DNA of 64,000 nt from assembly GCF_008642315.1 (NCBI RefSeq), contig NZ_CP029192.1, forward strand, positions 8,060,001 to 8,124,000, in the 5' to 3' direction. Below the pieces are notes generated by a model. The model saw only the letters and a list, made by a program, of their open reading frames with translations. It did no database searches and was not told the DNA's origin. The position numbers and the translations under genes are program-made. Source of the stretch: Streptomyces venezuelae (GTDB lineage Bacteria > Actinomycetota > Actinomycetes > Streptomycetales > Streptomycetaceae). This document shows, one piece after another, positions 50,772 to 58,667 of this stretch (positions within the stretch are counted from its first letter, which is position 1; the number at the start of each line of letters is the position of its first letter).

Positions 50772-51164
50772 ATGCGCACCCAGTCGCAGGTGAGGGCCGG
50801 GAAAGGGGCCGTGGTCGCCGCGGCCGTGCTGGCTCTCGGCACAGCAGGCTGTGGCGGCGGAGGAGACGTCCCCGCGCCCGATCCCCAGGAGCCGTCCTCG
50901 GTGTCCGCGCCGGGCGGGGGAGTGCCTGACGACTCGACCGACGGCCTGACGGCGACGGCCGGACAGCCCGATGGCGAGGGCGGCGAGGGCGGCGACGACA
51001 TCAGGCCCGTGGGATCGCCGCCGACCGACACCGGGCAGACGCCGGAGCCGTCGCCCGAACTCACGGACGTGCCCGACGAGACGCCGTGCGAGGACATGCC
51101 CACCCCCGCCTCGACCTGCTCCCCCTCCCCGGACCCCTCCAGCCTCGGACCCAGCGCGTCCTGA
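50772..51164 (+). CDS. Small secreted lipoprotein, disordered
   Basis: The 130-residue protein has a signal peptide (about 1-23, VVAAAVLALGTAGCGG) with a lipobox-like TAGC, so it is probably lipid-anchored. The mature part is Pro/Gly/Asp/Glu-rich, with two late Cys residues (CEDMPTPASTC). GGGGAGGA precedes the ATG. The membrane protein gene follows after 6 bp, so the two are probably co-transcribed. Confidence 0.7.
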   Translation: MRTQSQVRAGKGAVVAAAVLALGTAGCGGGGDVPAPDPQEPSSVSAPGGGVPDDSTDGLTATAGQPDGEGGEGGDDIRPVGSPPTDTGQTPEPSPELTDVPDETPCEDMPTPASTCSPSPDPSSLGPSAS

Positions 51165-51170
51165 TGCCCG

Positions 51171-52181
51171 ATGAACGCCCCGGACACGCCGGACGGCGTC
51201 CCTCAGGCCCCGCCCCCGCCCGGGCCCGCGCCTCCTCACGCGCGTTCACCCGCGCCTCCGTCCCGCGACCGACGCCGCAGACGGCGTCGCACCGCCCGCC
51301 GGGCCGCACCACGGGCGACGACAGGCGCGCGACCGGACGCCGGGACGAGCGGCAAGGCCTCCGAGATCGCCAACTCCCTCTTCGGCGCGGGCTCGTTCAT
51401 CGTCGGGCTGATGCTCTACACGGGATTCGTGCACAGCCGCGCCTACTACGGCTACTTCCGTCTCGACGTGTTCGCCGTCGGCTTCGACCCGATCGAGATG
51501 GCGCTGCGCAGCCTTCGGCTCGCCACCTTCCCCGTCCTCATGACACTGAGTCTGGTGGGCGTGCTTCCGGTGCTGCCCCAGCTGCTGCCCTCGCTCGGCG
51601 TGCCGGACCGCACCGTCAGGGCCGTGGCCCGGGCGGCCCGTGCCGTGGCGCGGGCCCATCTCGCGTTCGTGGCGGCGGGCTTGCTGCTGATGCTCGCGTG
51701 GCGCTACGGCCACCCGTGGTCCTTCCGGTGGGCGGCGCCGCTGCTCGTGGCGGTCGGGCTCCTGCTGGGGCAGTCCGACGCAGCGACCACCGCCCCGGGC
51801 CATCGGCACAGGCCGGGGCACCGGGCGGTGGCCGTGATCGCCGCGAGCCTGTTCCTCATGTGGGTCGTCGCTCTCGCGGCAGGCGAGCTGGGCCGACAGG
51901 ACGCCCACCGGGACGCCGGTCAGCTCGTGCGCCGCGTGTCGGTGGTGGTGCTCAGCACCGACACGCTGAGCATGAACGGCCCCGGACTGAAGGTGGAGGA
52001 CCTGGGCAAGGACACCCACTTCCGCTACCGCTACAGCGGCCTGCGCCTGCTGGTCGAACGCGAGCGGCGCTACTACCTGCTCCCGCTGGGCTGGCGTCAC
52101 GACACGGACGCCACCTACGTGGTGGAAGACGACGACGAAATCAGGATCGACCTGTACCCGGGAACGCAGCCGGGACGGTGA
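51171..52181 (+). CDS. Multi-pass membrane protein of unknown function
   Basis: The 336-residue protein has a disordered Pro/Arg-rich N-terminus (1-62), then about four hydrophobic segments (AGSFIVGLMLYTGFV, FPVLMTLSLVGVLPVL, AFVAAGLLLMLAW with APLLVAVGLLLG, and VIAASLFLMWVVALAAG). A C-terminal soluble domain of about 95 residues follows (VSVVVLSTDTLSMNGPGL...). I do not recognise a family. Confidence 0.65.
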   Translation: MNAPDTPDGVPQAPPPPGPAPPHARSPAPPSRDRRRRRRRTARRAAPRATTGARPDAGTSGKASEIANSLFGAGSFIVGLMLYTGFVHSRAYYGYFRLDVFAVGFDPIEMALRSLRLATFPVLMTLSLVGVLPVLPQLLPSLGVPDRTVRAVARAARAVARAHLAFVAAGLLLMLAWRYGHPWSFRWAAPLLVAVGLLLGQSDAATTAPGHRHRPGHRAVAVIAASLFLMWVVALAAGELGRQDAHRDAGQLVRRVSVVVLSTDTLSMNGPGLKVEDLGKDTHFRYRYSGLRLLVERERRYYLLPLGWRHDTDATYVVEDDDEIRIDLYPGTQPGR

Positions 52182-52205
52182 GCGTTCGCCTCGGCCACCG
52201 GCGGA

Positions 52206-53885
52206 CTACTTCTCCCAACCCACTGTCTCCGGCAGCGGATTGTGGAAGATGGTCGCGCCCACGTTGGCCAGCCCCTTCTTGACGCTGTACGTCGACGGGC
52301 CACTGTAGAGGGGGAGCCGGGCGTACTCCTGGAGGGCCTTTCGTTCGACCTTGTTCGCCGCCGCTGCCTGCTTGTCCGGATCGGCGATGTCGCTCGTGGC
52401 GCGGATCTCCTTGTCCAGCTCGGGGGACCCGGCACCCGTGAGGTTGGATTCACGGTCCGAGCAGTACGACTCGCAGAGGTAGCGGGCCCCGAAGGGGTCC
52501 ATGGAGCGGTTGCCCGAGAGGAACAGGTCGAACTTCCGCTCGCTGAGGATGCTGGAGAAGTCCGCCTGGTCGGCCTTCTTGATGGTGAGGCGGATGCCGG
52601 ACTGCTTCAGCATCGCGGCGAGCGCGCCGGCCGTCGCCTTGCCCAGCGGGTCGTCGCCCATGAGCGTGTAGCCGACCTCGAGCTCCTTGCCGCCCTTCTC
52701 GCGGATCCCGTCGCTCCCGGGCTTCCAGCCCGCCGCGTCGAGTTCCTTCTTCGCCCGGTCGGGCCCGTACTTCAGGACGGCCGAGACGTTGTCCTCGTAC
52801 CCCTTCTGGAAGCTGTAGAGCAGCGCCGAGCCGGGCAGCGGCTCCTCGTAGTCCAGGCCCTGGAACTGGATCTTCGCGATCTGGCTGCGGTCCACGCTCT
52901 CCTGGATCGCCTTGCGCACCGCCTTGTCGCCGAGGACCGAGGACTTGGTGTTGAAGTAGAGCGAGTACTGGAACGGGCTGCCGCCGCTGCGGATCTCGGT
53001 GCCCTTGAGTCCCTTCACCTGCTTCAGGCTCTCGGCGTCGACGGCGGATACGTAGTCGAGCTGGCCGTTCTTGAACGCGTTGACCGCCGCGGTCGATTCG
53101 AGGTTCACGTAGACACGCTTGTCCAGTTTGCCCTTCCTGCCCCACCACTTCGCGTTGCGGACGAACGTGATGTTGCCCGAGTGGGTGTCCCACTTGCCGA
53201 CCGTGTACGGGCCCGTGCCCCACTCGGGACGCGCCTTCTTCACGTACGCCTTGTCGAAGTTGTCGGCCTTCGCCGCCTTCGGGTGGAGGAACGTGGTGAA
53301 CAGGCTCGGCCACGAGGGGAAGACGCCCTTGAAAGTGATCACGGCCTGCTTGTCGTCCTTGCCCCGCGCGACATCGGTGATCTGGTCGTAGCCCTCCGTC
53401 GTCCCGGCCGCGTAGGCCTTGTCGGAGCCGTTGTTGGCTTTCCAAGTGGCCTTGATCGCGGTCCAGTCGATCGGTGTCCCGTCGTTGAAGACGGCCTTCT
53501 TGTTGATCGTCAGGACGACCTTCTGGTCGCCGTCCTCGACGGACACCTTCACGTCGCTGAAGTAGTCCGGGTTGTACTGCACTTCGCCGGTCGGGGAGAA
53601 GGTGATCGCGTTCGCGTTGTACCAGGCCCATACCCGGGACGCCGTGAGCGTGCCATTGACGTGGAACGGGTTGCCCTGCTCGTCGAACGTGCCCGCCGTC
53701 GTATAGGTTCCGCCGTCCTTGAGCTTGCCGTACGCCTTCGGGTTGTAGTCGGCGGCACCCGAGGCGGCGGACGAGGTGCTCTTCGAGCCGGAGCCCGCAC
53801 CGTCACCGGACGACGACTGGCATGCCGTGGCGGTGACGGAGATGGCTGCTACGAGGGCGACGGGCAGGGCCAGTCTTGCGCGCAT
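52206..53885 (-). CDS. Oligopeptide-binding lipoprotein of an ABC importer (SBP family 5)
   Basis: The 559-residue protein has a lipoprotein signal peptide (VTATAC lipobox, Cys near residue 22) and the family-5 solute-binding fold: GTYTTAGTFDEQGNPFHVNG, VSVEDGDQKVVLTINKKAVFNDGTPIDW, GTGPYTVGKWD and VRKAIQESVDRSQI. It captures peptides or similar solutes outside the membrane. It is the last gene of the leftward operon, after the ATPase (52-bp gap). Confidence 0.9.
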   Translation of the reverse strand: MRARLALPVALVAAISVTATACQSSSGDGAGSGSKSTSSAASGAADYNPKAYGKLKDGGTYTTAGTFDEQGNPFHVNGTLTASRVWAWYNANAITFSPTGEVQYNPDYFSDVKVSVEDGDQKVVLTINKKAVFNDGTPIDWTAIKATWKANNGSDKAYAAGTTEGYDQITDVARGKDDKQAVITFKGVFPSWPSLFTTFLHPKAAKADNFDKAYVKKARPEWGTGPYTVGKWDTHSGNITFVRNAKWWGRKGKLDKRVYVNLESTAAVNAFKNGQLDYVSAVDAESLKQVKGLKGTEIRSGGSPFQYSLYFNTKSSVLGDKAVRKAIQESVDRSQIAKIQFQGLDYEEPLPGSALLYSFQKGYEDNVSAVLKYGPDRAKKELDAAGWKPGSDGIREKGGKELEVGYTLMGDDPLGKATAGALAAMLKQSGIRLTIKKADQADFSSILSERKFDLFLSGNRSMDPFGARYLCESYCSDRESNLTGAGSPELDKEIRATSDIADPDKQAAAANKVERKALQEYARLPLYSGPSTYSVKKGLANVGATIFHNPLPETVGWEK

Positions 53886-53937
53886 GGGAAAGCGTCCTTG
53901 CGTTGTAGTGGAGTGAGAGATGGGGTGGCGGCGGGGG

Positions 53938-56043
53938 CTACGCGGCGTGGCAGGCGTACGTGTGGGTCCGCTGCCCGGGCACCGGCCTGGTCGCGGGACG
54001 CTCCGTGCGGCAGCGCTCCCGTACGTCGTCGTCGGCGGACCGGTACAAGGGGCACCGGTCCACGAACACGCAGCCGCGCGGCAGGTCCGTGGCGCCCGGC
54101 TGCTCGCCGTTCAGGACGATCCGCTCGCGGGTGCGTTCGCGCGCGGGGTCGGGGATCGGGATCGCCGACAGGAGCGCCCGCGTGTACGGGTGCCTCGGGT
54201 CGGAGAAGAGCCTCTCCGTGTCGCCGGACTCGACGATGTGCCCCAGGTACATCACCGCGACGCGGTCGCAGATGTAGCGGACCACGGCGAGATCGTGGGC
54301 GACCATGAGGTAGGCGAGCCCCAGCTCACGCTTGAGCCGGCCGAGCAGGTTGATCACCCCGGCCTGCACCGACACGTCCAGGGCGGAGAGCGGTTCGTCG
54401 AGGGCGAGCAGTTTCGGGTCCGTGGCCAGGGCGCGGGCGATGCCGACGCGCTGGCGCTGGCCGCCCGAGAGCGCGGCCGGGAAGCGGTCGCTCATCGAGG
54501 GATCGAGACCGACCAGCGTCAGCAGTTCGTGGACGCGGGAGCGGATGGCGTCGCGGTCGCGACCGACGGCCCGCAGGGGTTCGGCGAGCAGCTGGTGGAC
54601 GGTGAGGCGCGGATCCAGGGCGCCCATCGGGTCCTGCATGACGATCTGCACGTCGTGCCGCAAGGTACGCCCGTGCCCGTCGGACGTGGCGGCGGCATCC
54701 GTGCCCACCGACGCCCCGACCTCGCTTCCCGCGATCTCGATCCGCCCGCCCTCGGGTCGTCTCAGCCGCAGGATCTCCATCAGCGTCGTCGTCTTGCCGC
54801 TGCCCGACTCGCCCACCAGACCGAGCGTCTCCCCGGCACGCAGCTCGAAGCCGATGCCGTTGACCGCGTGCAGCGTGCCGACCCTGCGCTTGACGAACGC
54901 GCCCTTGGTGACGGGGAACGTCTTGACGAGGTCCTCGACGCGCAGCACCACATCACCACGAGCGGCGGGCTCGGAGGCCGCCTCCTCGGCGACGGGCACG
55001 ATGTCCCCGGCCGGATCCAGCGTGCCGTCCGCGATCTCGGCGGCCCGCAGGCACGCCACATCGCCGTGCCCCGTGACGTGGCGCAGCTCCGGCTCGTCGG
55101 CGCGGCACGCGTCGAGCGCGACGGCGCACCGGCTCGCGAAGGGGCAGCCGCCGAGCAGGGCCGACAGGGCGGGCGGCTCGCCGCTGATCGGGACGAGGGG
55201 GCGGCGGACCCCGCCGTCCACCGTCGGCACCGCAGCCAGGAGCCGTGCGGTGTACGGCATCGTGGGCCGCCGGAACAGCGCGTGCACGTCCGCCTTCTCC
55301 ACGATGCGCCCCGCGTACATGACGGCGACGTCGTCGGCGTGGCCCGCCACGACCCCCAGATCGTGGGTGATCAGGACGAGCCCGGCACCGGTCTCCCGCT
55401 GCGCGAGGCGGAGTACGTCGAGGATCTGCGCCTGCACGGTGACGTCGAGCGCGGTCGTGGGTTCGTCGGCCACCAGCACCCGTGGCCGGTTGGCGATGGC
55501 CATGGCGATGACCACGCGCTGGCGCATGCCGCCGGAGAACTGGTGCGGGAAGGACGCGGCGCGGCCCCGTGCGTCGGGGATGCCGACGAGGTCGAGCAGT
55601 TCGACGGCCTGCTCCCAGGCCGCCTTCTTCGACAGGTCCTGGTGGACGCGCAGCGCGTCCGAGAGCAGGCGGCCCACGGAGAAGATGGGGGTGAGGGCGG
55701 ACAGCGGGTCCTGGAAGACCATGCCGATGGATCTGCCGCGTATCCGCGACAGCGCCCGGTCGTCGAGGCCGGTCAGGTCCTGGTCGCCGAGCCGTACCCG
55801 GCCGCGCACGTCGGCGGCGGGCGGCAGCAGCCCCATGATTCCCATCGCGGTGGCCGACTTGCCCGAGCCGGACTCGCCGACGATGCCGAGCGTCCGGCCC
55901 GGCAGCAGATCGAAGCTGACGCCGCGCACCGCTTCGACGGGCCCGGCCTCGGAGGGGAAGGAGATCCGCAGGTCCCGTACGGAGAGCACGGGGGAGGTGG
56001 CGACGGGGGAGACCTCGTCGCGCACCGGGGTGGTGAGTGTCAT
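53938..56043 (-). CDS. Fused DppD-DppF-type ABC ATPase
   Basis: The 701-residue protein is two ATPase domains in tandem. The first has Walker A GESGSGKSATAMG, signature FSGGMRQRV and Walker B VLVADEPTTALD. The second has GESGSGKTTTLME, LSGGQRQRV and LLALDEPLSALD. Each ends with an oligopeptide ABC C-terminal zone containing Cys pairs (GGCPFASRC, RGCVFVDRC) that may bind an iron-sulfur cluster or zinc. The gene powers the importer. It overlaps the permease gene by 4 nt. Confidence 0.92.
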   Translation of the reverse strand: MTLTTPVRDEVSPVATSPVLSVRDLRISFPSEAGPVEAVRGVSFDLLPGRTLGIVGESGSGKSATAMGIMGLLPPAADVRGRVRLGDQDLTGLDDRALSRIRGRSIGMVFQDPLSALTPIFSVGRLLSDALRVHQDLSKKAAWEQAVELLDLVGIPDARGRAASFPHQFSGGMRQRVVIAMAIANRPRVLVADEPTTALDVTVQAQILDVLRLAQRETGAGLVLITHDLGVVAGHADDVAVMYAGRIVEKADVHALFRRPTMPYTARLLAAVPTVDGGVRRPLVPISGEPPALSALLGGCPFASRCAVALDACRADEPELRHVTGHGDVACLRAAEIADGTLDPAGDIVPVAEEAASEPAARGDVVLRVEDLVKTFPVTKGAFVKRRVGTLHAVNGIGFELRAGETLGLVGESGSGKTTTLMEILRLRRPEGGRIEIAGSEVGASVGTDAAATSDGHGRTLRHDVQIVMQDPMGALDPRLTVHQLLAEPLRAVGRDRDAIRSRVHELLTLVGLDPSMSDRFPAALSGGQRQRVGIARALATDPKLLALDEPLSALDVSVQAGVINLLGRLKRELGLAYLMVAHDLAVVRYICDRVAVMYLGHIVESGDTERLFSDPRHPYTRALLSAIPIPDPARERTRERIVLNGEQPGATDLPRGCVFVDRCPLYRSADDDVRERCRTERPATRPVPGQRTHTYACHAA

Positions 56044-56960
56044 CGTCGGCCTCCCGCCGCGCCGGTCACAGAGGTGGGGTCGAGGGCGTCGCGCAGCCCG
56101 TCGCCGATGAAGGTCATCGACACGGTGAGCAGCACGACGAGGCCCGCTGGAAAGGCGAAGAGCCAGGGTGCGCTGGTGATGGTGGCCGCCCCGTCGGCGA
56201 GCATCGTGCCGAGGGAGACGTCCGGGGTCTGGACGCCGAACCCGAGGAACGAGAGCGCGGTCTCGCTGAGCACGGTCGCGACGACGCCGAGCGTCAGATT
56301 GACGATGAGCAGGGAGCCGAGGTTGGGGATGATGTGGCGCAGGATGATGCGCAGGGGGCGTACGCCCATGAACTCCGCGGCCGTCACGTAGTCCCGCTCG
56401 CGCAGCGACGTCGAGACGGACCAGATGACCCGGGCCGTGGACATCCAGCCGAACAGGGTCAGGACGAGGATCAGGGCGCGCCAGTCTCCGGCGAGGCGGT
56501 TGGACACCAGCGCGAGGATCAGGAACGAGGGGACGATCAGCAGGAAGTGGATGACGGCGAGCGTCAGCCGCTCCACCCGGCCGCCGAAGTACGCGGCGCT
56601 CGCGCCGATCACCGCGGCGACGAGGATCGTCAGGACGGAGACGCTCACGGCGATCACCAGCGACCGCCGCAGCCCGTGCACCGCACTGGCGTAGATGTCG
56701 TTGCCACCCTGGTTGGTGCCGAACCAATGCACGCCGTCGGGCGGTCGGGTGAGGGCGGCGAAGTCGGCGTCGGTGTGGGTGTAGGACGTGAACAGGCCGC
56801 CGAACACACTGAACAGCACGAGCAGCGCGAAGATCACGACGCCTGCGACGGCGAGCCGGTTGCGCAGGAATCGACGCAGGTAGAGCCGGCCGCGGCCGAG
56901 CTCACGACGGGGCCGGGCCGTGTCGGTCCGCGGGTGGACGGCGTCGGTTGCTGTCGCCAT
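56040..56960 (-). CDS. ABC importer permease (DppC-like)
   Basis: The 306-residue protein has a cytoplasmic N-terminus, about six membrane helices and the EAA loop (EFMGVRPLRIILRHIIPNLGS). The segment PPDGVHWFGTNQGGNDIYASAVHGLR is the DppC hallmark. It pairs with the next gene upstream to form the channel. Confidence 0.92.
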   Translation of the reverse strand: MATATDAVHPRTDTARPRRELGRGRLYLRRFLRNRLAVAGVVIFALLVLFSVFGGLFTSYTHTDADFAALTRPPDGVHWFGTNQGGNDIYASAVHGLRRSLVIAVSVSVLTILVAAVIGASAAYFGGRVERLTLAVIHFLLIVPSFLILALVSNRLAGDWRALILVLTLFGWMSTARVIWSVSTSLRERDYVTAAEFMGVRPLRIILRHIIPNLGSLLIVNLTLGVVATVLSETALSFLGFGVQTPDVSLGTMLADGAATITSAPWLFAFPAGLVVLLTVSMTFIGDGLRDALDPTSVTGAAGGRR

Positions 56961-56961
56961 G

Positions 56962-57942
56962 TCAGCTCACCCGCACTCTCGGATCGAGGAAGACCGTGGC
57001 GATGTCCGCGAGGATCGCGCCGATGGCGGTGAGCACCGCGGCGAACGCGGCCGTCGCGACCGTGCCGTGCACGTCGTTCTTGCCGATGGTCTGGATGAAG
57101 TAGCGGCCCATGCCGTTCCAGCCGAAGATCGTTTCGGTGATGACGGCGCCGGTGAAGACGGCGGGCACGCTGAACGCCACGGAGGCCGCCGTGGGTATCA
57201 GCGCGGCGCGCAGCGCGTGCCTGCGGACTGCCTGGCTCCGGGTCAGACCGGTGGCCTGGGCCGTGCGCACGAAGTCGGAGTTGATCGTGTCGAGCAGCAG
57301 GGACCGCTGTGTCAGGTGGTAACCCACGTACCCCATGAGCGTCAGCGTCAGGGTCGGCAGGATCAGGTGGAGGAGGCGGTCACCGATCGTCGGGAGCAGC
57401 CCCGCCACGTCGGGTGAGTTCTCCCCTGCGACGTAGAGGAAGTGGAACCCGGCGTGCTGGTTGAGCCAGATGGCGACGAAGACCACGGCGAGCGCCGCGA
57501 CGGGTGTCGGGACGTTGAACAGCGCGATGGACATCGCCTGCGAGAGGCGGTCGGCCGGGCCGTACTGGCGCGTGGCGGTGTAGACGGCGAGGGCGACACC
57601 GATCACGACGGACAGAACGGTCGCGATGACGACCAACTCCGCGCTGACGAGGGCGCGGTGGCCCACTTCGTCGTTGACGGAGACGCCGGTGGGGGACCGG
57701 CCCCAGTCGAAGTGGAGGGTCACCGAGGTGAGCCAGTCCCACCACCGCTGCACCAACGGCACGCCGGGGTCGAGGTTGTACGGGGCGAGGGCGTTGGAGA
57801 TCTGCGCCTCGCTGCGGGCGGGCCGCAGCTCTTTGTAGTTCGAACGCGGGTCGAGGAACCAACTGGCCAGGAAGTACGTCGCGTTGGTCGCGACGACGAT
57901 CATCAGGAGCCAGCCACCCGCCTTGCGCATTACATGGCGCAC
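56962..57942 (-). CDS. ABC importer permease (DppB-like)
   Basis: The 326-residue protein has an N-terminal helix (GGWLLMIVVATNATYFLASWF), five further helices and the EAA loop (QATGLTRSQAVRRHALRAALIPTAASV). A GTG at 57942 is favoured because GAAGGGA lies upstream and the resulting start (MRHVMRKAGGWLLMI) resembles family members; an ATG at 57930 is the alternative. It is the first gene of the four-gene operon. Confidence 0.88.
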   Translation of the reverse strand: MRHVMRKAGGWLLMIVVATNATYFLASWFLDPRSNYKELRPARSEAQISNALAPYNLDPGVPLVQRWWDWLTSVTLHFDWGRSPTGVSVNDEVGHRALVSAELVVIATVLSVVIGVALAVYTATRQYGPADRLSQAMSIALFNVPTPVAALAVVFVAIWLNQHAGFHFLYVAGENSPDVAGLLPTIGDRLLHLILPTLTLTLMGYVGYHLTQRSLLLDTINSDFVRTAQATGLTRSQAVRRHALRAALIPTAASVAFSVPAVFTGAVITETIFGWNGMGRYFIQTIGKNDVHGTVATAAFAAVLTAIGAILADIATVFLDPRVRVS

Positions 57943-58150
57943 GGCGCGGACCGTCCCTTCACCACACACGTAGGACGCGCCGGAAGGGCGCCGGGCAGAC
58001 AAGTGGAGTACATGTGTGGTGGTGCTTTCTCGGGACGTACGGGTGGGGAACGGTGCCGTGAAGGGGCGAATGTCAGCTTGATCCGCACTGACCGGGCACG
58101 CCAGCTTTTGACCGCTTCCGCCATGAGGCCGCAATACAGACGTGGGGCGC

Positions 58151-58185
58151 GCAATGTTCCCGTAGGGGTCGCAATGTTCCCGTAG
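58151..58185. repeat. Direct repeat GCAATGTTCCCGTAG, 20-bp spacing
   Basis: Identical 15-bp copies lie at 58151-58165 and 58171-58185, about 210 bp upstream of the importer operon. The 20-bp period puts both on the same face of the helix, which suits a protein-binding site. Confidence 0.6.
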
Positions 58186-58287
58186 CAAAACGATCTTGTC
58201 CGTCGCGTGCGAGCCGGTGTCTTCTCGGTTCACGCCGCGACCCGGCTCGGCCCGACGCCGCGTCAAGGGGAGGCAAAATATAGCCGA

Positions 58288-58303
58288 GTTGGTCCAGTCC
58301 ATT
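58288..58303 (+). promoter_or_regulatory. DasR (dre)-like site upstream of the chitinase
   Basis: GTTGGTCCAGTCCATT matches the reported Streptomyces dre consensus ACTGGTCTAGACCACT at 11 of 16 positions and resembles the direct-repeat elements of chitinase promoters. It is about 365 bp from the chitinase start; 193 bp of this is the inserted MITE-like element. Confidence 0.45.
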
Positions 58304-58454
58304 GCCCCGGTCCTTTGTGGACGCGGGAGCGTCGCGGAGGGGCTCGGCGCCGCGCATTGGTACGCCCGTGCACCCTTCCGCCCGCGTTGACATGCTCACG
58401 AGCGGTGGTTCCCTGAGAGGTCTGTACCGCAGGACGCGCGTCCGACCCGCCTCA

Positions 58455-58647
58455 GAGCCTGTGTCATAACCCCGGCCGGGTGGGCGTCCTCTGGCACGCA
58501 CGCTCGCCGCGTTGCCGAAACGTCCTGGTAGCTCCTCCCCCAGGCCTGAAGGGCCCGGGGGGACCCCCACCGAGGGCGCTCCGGCGCCTTGCGATCGCAC
58601 GCACCAGACGACGCCCACTGATCCGGCCGGGGTTATGACACAGGCTC
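58455..58647. mobile_element. 193-bp MITE-like element with TCA target duplication
   Basis: Terminal inverted repeats begin GAGCCTGTGTCATAACCCCG. Including one base on each side, 58454-58479 and 58623-58648 pair perfectly over 26 bp; further pairing continues inward with one mismatch and a small indel. Flanks carry TCA at 58452-58454 and 58648-58650. A TNA-type 3-bp duplication and GAGCC ends suggest an IS5-family (IS1031-like) parent, which is inference. It has no transposase and ends 20 bp before the chitinase start. Confidence 0.75.
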
Positions 58648-58667
58648 TCACCTCACCAAGGAGAGCC

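Larger units (their letters stand above)
57943..58454. other. Divergent region between the peptide importer and the chitinase
   Basis: No supported gene lies here. The region holds a 15-bp direct repeat (58151-58185), a DasR-like site (58288-58303) and a TTGACA element (58387-58392). Promoters of both the importer (leftward) and the chitinase (rightward) are expected here. Confidence 0.5.

Noticed and set aside
53920..56391. Plus-strand open frame of 823 codons opposite the fused ABC ATPase
   Set aside because: Both ATPase domains and all motifs lie on the minus strand; the plus-strand frame lacks domain structure.
58512..58667. In-frame upstream extension of the chitinase
   Set aside because: It runs through the MITE-like element and would bury the signal peptide. 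GTG 58668 has its own ribosome binding site.
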